This document shows, piece by piece, positions 59,014-64,000 of a DNA stretch of 64,000 bases. Origin of the DNA: Strongylocentrotus droebachiensis (Eukaryota; Echinodermata; Echinoidea; Camarodonta; Strongylocentrotidae); assembly GCA_035222895.1 (NCBI GenBank), contig JAVYIG010000165.1, positions 325,001 through 389,000 of the forward strand, in the 5' to 3' direction. Within the stretch, counting starts at the first letter, position 1. Each line of letters opens with the position of its first letter. The translations under genes were made by a program, and so were the position numbers. A model generated the notes under the pieces. It did no database searches. It saw only the letters and a list, made by a program, of their open reading frames with translations, and was not told where the DNA came from.

Positions 59014-59132
59014 AGATTTTTCGGATCAAAAGGCACAAGGAGGCCATGATGAAAAAGCTCAATAAAATTGATTTAATGTTGGCTTGTGAAGTACTCTTTT
59101 GTAAACAGTCAATGTCTAGTGACTACGTGTTG
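59014..59132 (+). CDS. Weak exon candidate
   Basis: An open stretch ends exactly at a strong donor (GTGTTG|GTAAGT). One frame reads IFRIKRHKEAMMKKLNKIDL, then MLACEVLFCKQSMSSDYVL, which looks protein-like (basic amphipathic helix). The acceptor (TTAATTGGAG) is poor, and its phase does not follow the phase-0 end of the PH exon. Not recognised. Confidence 0.2.
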
Positions 59133-59624
59133 GTAAGTTCTATGAACTTACATGTACATGTAGATCAATCGATGCTTTTGAAGTGTTGATGATTTGATAG
59201 ACTGCACATGTATATTTCTTGTTACATTTGTTTTGTAGTTGATTTATGGTAGTTCAAACTTCAAACACAGTTTATGCATCAATAAAAGGAATTCTTAGAG
59301 GAAATAAAAAATACATTCAACAATTAACAAAAGAAAGAGCAGGGGGTGGGGGAAAGAAAATAAATGCCAAGACCAACATTTACTCAAAATAAACATAACA
59401 ACTGTTAAGGACCAACTAGAAGTGCTCTCTTTGTTCATTACCTTGAAAAATAGGCTATTTTAAAAGGCCTATAGACTCTCAGTCCCTGTTAACCATTATT
59501 ATCTTTTAAATAAATATATGAATGTCTGTCCCGAACTATGATGAGGATGATTGAATTCTCCATCCGTCAATATGTCTGTTTGGAGCCAGAAGGGTGTTAA
59601 GTAGTTTATTATACTTTATTACAG

Positions 59625-60136
59625 TTAAAGGTAATACAAAATTTTGGCATGGGGTCATAAATTTGGTTCAAATGAACATATTGGAAGCATAAGCGATCCT
59701 ACAATATTCTGTGTTCGTTGTCGCGGTTCAACTCGAGTCTAAAGTTATGAAATTGTAAGTAATAAACTCTTTATGTTGTATAGCTCCCTCTCAAGGTCAA
59801 GATATTAATTAAGCTATAAAATAATGTTTCTCGACCAAAATTGACCGATTAGCTATTCCTGTTTGGAAATTATAAATCATATCTACATAAAATTCTGAGA
59901 TTTTCATGGACTATTGTACTATTGTACGGCTGTAAGCGCTATTTGAAATTTATCAAAATTTACCGGGAGTACCGGTAAATTTTAATATTCAATTTTTCTC
60001 GAAAGCAGAAGTGTTTTAGGAACTAAATTTTCAAGTGCTTATAATACATTCATAGGGGCATCCAAATATATCAAAATTGTAAAGAATCACTATCCACCCA
60101 AGTTTCAAAATTTCCAAAACTTTGCATTACCTTGAA
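59625..60136. mobile_element. TTAA-flanked palindromic MITE, copy 3
   Basis: Starts TTAAAGGTAATACAAAATTT and ends ACTTTGCATTACCTTGAA. Same orientation and order of blocks as copy 1. The right TTAA has decayed to TTGA. Confidence 0.85.
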
Positions 60137-61155
60137 TGTCCTTCTGGCTCTGAGCAGAGAAATGAAGTACATTTAATTTTGCATCTTTTTTCTATTGTGA
60201 TAACCATAGTTGTTGTTTTGGCCTGATATGAACTGAAACTCTGGTCAGCTGTAGAACACACATGGGTTTTATCATGAAAACTGACCTCATAATAAGTCTG
60301 TTGGCTGTTTCGAAGGACAAAAATCAGAACAGATTTGTAAAGATTAATACCACACCCAATATGTAGCCACAATAGTGGATATTGCCTGTGGCAGACGATC
60401 CATGTTAGCAGGATTATATTCTGTATTTCATAAAGGTTAGTTTTTAAGAAGGTACTACCCAATGTACATGGAATTGTAGGCTGAAGAATGTTCCTAGAAT
60501 GTTCACACCATCAAAGTTGTGGATAAAACATTTTGACTACCCCCCCCCCTCCCCTCCCCTCCCTCCCTTTTCCACCTGAAAGCTCAGTTCTTGAAACAAG
60601 TTCTTAAAAACTAATATTCACAGAATTATCACGCACACAAATAAAACTTTCTTTAGTTCTTTAGAAAATAAATTCTAGAATTTCTGTACAAAATGCTCCA
60701 GTTGGAGAATGATTAATATTCCTTTGTATGTTTAATTTGATGTCTTTCTTGGGAAGCTTCATATACAGTTTGTAGTAGATCCTCTCATTTAGCATTATTT
60801 CTGTGACTTTTGATGTGATAGTGATATTTGTATGCCCTTATAGAAATCTAGGCTTGCGACAAACTTAATTAGCTTGCGAACACCGATTTAAGATCTATTG
60901 TAGAAATTGTTTGACTTTTAGAAATCTGAAGAAAATAGTGTTTGCATATGATCACAGCTAGTGCTGTTTGTCTCATATAGTTTATCTACTGAAAGGTCAA
61001 ATAAAGTAGGTGTTTACATCCCAAATATACATGAATATATAGGCTACAATGTATTCCTTTCTTGATGGATGATCAGTCCGGATATGAATATTTGCAAGGA
61101 AGGTGAGGTCTTTTCTGATTTTTTATTTTTGCTGATTCATTTTTGGTTGTTGGAC

Positions 61156-61664
61156 TTAAGGTAATACAAAGTTTTGGGAAATTTTGAAATTGGGTGGATA
61201 GTGATTCTTTACAATTTTGATATATTTGGATGCCCCTGTGGATGTACTATAAGCACTAGAAAATTTAGCCCCTAAAACAATTCTGCTTTTGAGAAAAATT
61301 GAATATATAAATTTACTGGTGCTCCCGGTAAATTTTGATAAAATTCAAATAGCGCCTACGGCCGTACAATGGCAGCTGCGACCATGAAAATCTCACAATA
61401 TGTAGTTGTAGTATATATTTTCCGCACGAGAATAGCGAAACGGTTGATTTTAGTCAAGATACATTGTTTTATAGCTTAATTAATATATTTTCTTTGAGAA
61501 GGAGCTATACAACATAAAGAGTTTATTATTTACAATTTCATTACTTTAGACTCGATTTTCACCCGAGACAACGATCACTGATTATTGTAGGATCGCATAT
61601 GCTTCCAATATGTTCATTTGAACCAAATTCATGACCCCATACTAAAACTTTGTATTACCTTTAA
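61156..61664. mobile_element. TTAA-flanked palindromic MITE, copy 4 (opposite orientation)
   Basis: Starts TTAAGGTAATACAAAG and ends CTTTGTATTACCTTTAA. Orientation as copy 2. It lies 1 kb from copy 3 in inverted orientation. Confidence 0.87.
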
Positions 61665-62764
61665 AGGAATCTGGTAACTTTGCCTTAGATTCTGAAACAA
61701 AATCCTGGATTTAGCATGCTGCAATGATTATTATAAATCTTAACGTCAGTCAGGAATCCCATGACTTTTACAAGCCGACCCCCTGTCTGATTATCAAGAT
61801 ATTTATGATTGGATATCGAAACCAAATTTTGTATTTGCCGAACAGTTTTCATAACACTGCAGTCTATTGGGGAAAATGAGTATGGTGGAACCGGTCAATC
61901 AAAGATTTTTACTTTTTTGAGGCACTTCTTGATCATTTTAAAGCACAATTTGTTGGGGTTCAATATTACACCATATTACATACACTGATTACACGTATGG
62001 CCATGCATATCAGATTTAACATTGATAAAAGATCCCTTTAAAGATCATAGTCATACATGTGCATACACATTGCAGATCCATAAAGCATTGCCTATTCCAA
62101 AATCAATCACAAATTAATTGGATAATGAGATCAGTCATTACGCTGTATTGAACTTTGAAGAGATGCATGGGCAAGTGTTTAGTTTATTTATCATGATTTG
62201 TTTAGTTATTCAGTCTTCTTAAAAACACAGGGTCGCCCCATTCAGTGCCACAAGATGTGCTTTACAAGGGGCCCTGTATCAAGTTGATATATATTACAAT
62301 GTATAAAGTTAAAATTCAACATAAAAACAAACAGATAAAAACATAAAATATATGGCAATTAAAGCATAAATGTACATCAGAGGTATGACAAATTCAGATA
62401 AAACTTTTAAATATGAAATAAAATCAATTGGCTTTAGTATTGGCGATATCATATTTTAGACTTTGTGATTAATTAGAGGACTTGTGGACGATTAGGATCA
62501 AATGCAACTCTGATGAAGACGCAGCCCAGATTGCACCGTTTTCAGGAGGGGGGGGGGGGGGAAGTTGTCATATAATCTAACATATAAGGTCTCATTGGAG
62601 TCAGCAGGGTGTTAATTCTTACTACAGAGATAATGCTCGTCTGGCTACAATTCACAATTTTGGTGAATTTATTATCCGGAAGTTGTTATCTTAAATTTGA
62701 AGTTATTTTGGTTCATTTTTCTTCTGAGTTCCCTGTAGATGCATTAGGTTTACTTTGCAGACAA

Positions 62765-62792
62765 GTGAGAGAGAGAGAGAGAGAAAGAGAGA
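62765..62792. repeat. (GA)n microsatellite
   Basis: About 28 bp of GA repeats with one AAAG interruption. Confidence 0.9.
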
Positions 62793-63235
62793 AGTATGAA
62801 ATACTATTCATCAGAAATTGTTTTCAAATAGCTCAAATACAGAGATGATTGATTGGGATGATTTGTACACTCCTGGAGCATAAAGGAATTGTTCACATAT
62901 TGTCCAATCAAAGTTCAATTTAATATTGTCATATTGGTACCCAGCAGAGCATGAAGCGCCTTTGAAATCAGCCCCCTTTCCAGTGAATTCACTCGCAATA
63001 ACAAATAGCTTTCTTTTGTTCGAAGTCTTTGAACCCTTGAATTCAAGCATTCTAATATAGAAAATATCTCTGAATTTTAGTGCTGGGCGTTTCCTCAGAA
63101 CAGGGCAGTGGGTTTGTATGGCATATCTGACGTAGTTATGGGATGGTTGAATGTGAATATCATCCGACCACAAAGTGTGGGCATTCCTAAAAATGAATAT
63201 CATCAAAAAAGAGCATTCTTGGTAAAGTGATCATC

Positions 63236-64000
63236 ATGAGCACTAGTGGATACTCAACAGGCTCCTTCTCTACAGGATCCTTCTCATTGGATTCTGATCA
63301 TGGATTCAGACTATCTCCTCGTAGGAGTAAGAATCCCAGTGGGAAAAAGAGAGAGAAACTCAAAGTGCTGTTTGACTCCGGGACGGAAAGCTCCGAAGAA
63401 GGAAGTCTGGGACTAAAGTACGGTGGTGAGAGGTTTCAGTTACCTGATCCTGTTACCTCTGATCCTGTTACCTCTGATCCTGTCACCTCTGTTCCTGAAT
63501 GCTCTACTCCTGAAAGATGTATTCCTGAGGGTTTTGATCCATCCATAGAGGAACCCAATGAGATCTATGATATAGCTGATCATGGATCTGTGAAACGGAA
63601 TTTCAATGACTTGTACGGTGGTATCAGACGTTCTTCATACGACTCTATCATTTCTGATTCGGGGAATCAACAAGAGCCGCGTCGGGGATCGTACCCTCGT
63701 ATCTTCATCTCACATAGAGACATACCAGAACCAGACTATGATGATCTGCCACGAGACATACCAGAGCAAGACTATGATGAGCTACCACGCAATTACATAC
63801 CAGAACGAGATTATGATGATCTGTCACAGGACATTCATGTAACCCAGAGTCATTTACATCATGCTACCATCAGTTCAGTGGTGTCCAAACCAATGGACAC
63901 AATTGTAGCTAAAAAATCTGAGGCTAGATCATTGCCTATCCAAGCCTTCTTGAATGGACACTTATTCCTGGATGTATCTAGACTACCCCATGTCAGAAAT
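63236..64000 (+). CDS. Ser/Pro/Tyr-rich protein with tandem ITAM-like motifs (5' part)
   Basis: ATG at 63236, first Met after an in-frame stop at 63194-63196. The frame is open for 255 codons to the edge. There is no signal peptide or membrane segment, and the chain is mostly disordered: STGSFS repeats at residues 7-18, a basic patch (RRSKNPSGKKREK), acidic DSGTESSEEGS, three DPVTS repeats near residue 80, then Tyr motifs. Residues 160-196 hold three repeats IPEPDYDDLP, IPEQDYDELP, IPERDYDDLS. The tyrosines at 168, 180 and 193 each have Glu at -3 and Leu at +3, with 8 and 9 residues between YxxL blocks, as in an ITAM. Other YxxI sites occur earlier (YGGI, YDSI). It is probably a cytoplasmic substrate or adaptor for tyrosine kinases and SH2 proteins. 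Family unknown. CTCCTTCTCTACAG near 63266-63279 could be an internal acceptor, in which case the start lies elsewhere. Confidence 0.72.
   Translation, partial: MSTSGYSTGSFSTGSFSLDSDHGFRLSPRRSKNPSGKKREKLKVLFDSGTESSEEGSLGLKYGGERFQLPDPVTSDPVTSDPVTSVPECSTPERCIPEGFDPSIEEPNEIYDIADHGSVKRNFNDLYGGIRRSSYDSIISDSGNQQEPRRGSYPRIFISHRDIPEPDYDDLPRDIPEQDYDELPRNYIPERDYDDLSQDIHVTQSHLHHATISSVVSKPMDTIVAKKSEARSLPIQAFLNGHLFLDVSRLPHVRN

Larger units (their letters stand above)
52904..63235. other. 10-kb intron or intergenic stretch
   Basis: Carries the IR element with nested SINE (53998-54629), an inverted pair at 55385-56240, an X-box-like tandem at 57198-57300, two TTAA MITEs, poly-G runs at 58943 and 62549, and one weak exon candidate (59014-59132). 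The 111-, 131- and 79-residue frames at 60127-60462, 62811-63206 and 62609-62848 show no domain and partly overlap repeats or the coding exon on the other strand. Confidence 0.5.

Overview
This window looks like nuclear DNA of a marine invertebrate animal, most likely an echinoderm such as a sea urchin. The grounds are AT-rich sequence, split genes with long introns and canonical GT/AG sites, very frequent TACATGTA words, long poly-C/poly-G runs, and a dense load of short inverted-repeat transposons, SINEs and LINE scraps. The clade is an inference. Almost all long open frames are chance; the real genes are short exons found by splice sites, phase and protein resemblance.

Left part (1-28.3 kb), minus strand: the 5' end of a TMEM131 homologue. 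Five coding exons (28090-28210, 26567-26625, 19682-19719, 9174-9254, 6279-6399) join without a frame break into 140 codons: a signal peptide, then the start of the PapD-like region. The gene runs off the left edge. Its introns hold MITEs, SINE-like pieces and a mariner-like element carrying a LINE reverse-transcriptase scrap.

Middle (28.3-49 kb): mostly mobile DNA. A diverged inverted pair of arms (about 29.9-34.2 kb) encloses two arrays of a short AGATTCACC-type motif at a strict 32-bp period. Two hAT-type elements have perfect 8-bp target duplications (30886-31422 and 39749-40109). A third hAT-type element (47690-48270) sits on the axis of a 2-kb foldback. A 3.7-kb element (41655-45328) has ACCCTTAC termini and CCATGG-rich palindromic arrays inside both ends. 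One gene lies here: a small secreted EGF-domain protein on the minus strand (38910 down to 37897, continuing).

Right part (49-64 kb), plus strand: a promoter-like segment near 49.4-49.7 kb, a probable 5'UTR plus first coding exon (CDS 52751-52903) of a Tec/Btk-type PH-domain protein, about 10 kb of repeat-bearing sequence, then a 255-codon frame (63236-64000, open at the edge) for a Ser/Pro/Tyr-rich protein with three tandem ITAM-like E-x-x-Y-x-x-L repeats. Whether the PH exon and this last exon belong to one gene is not settled by the sequence.
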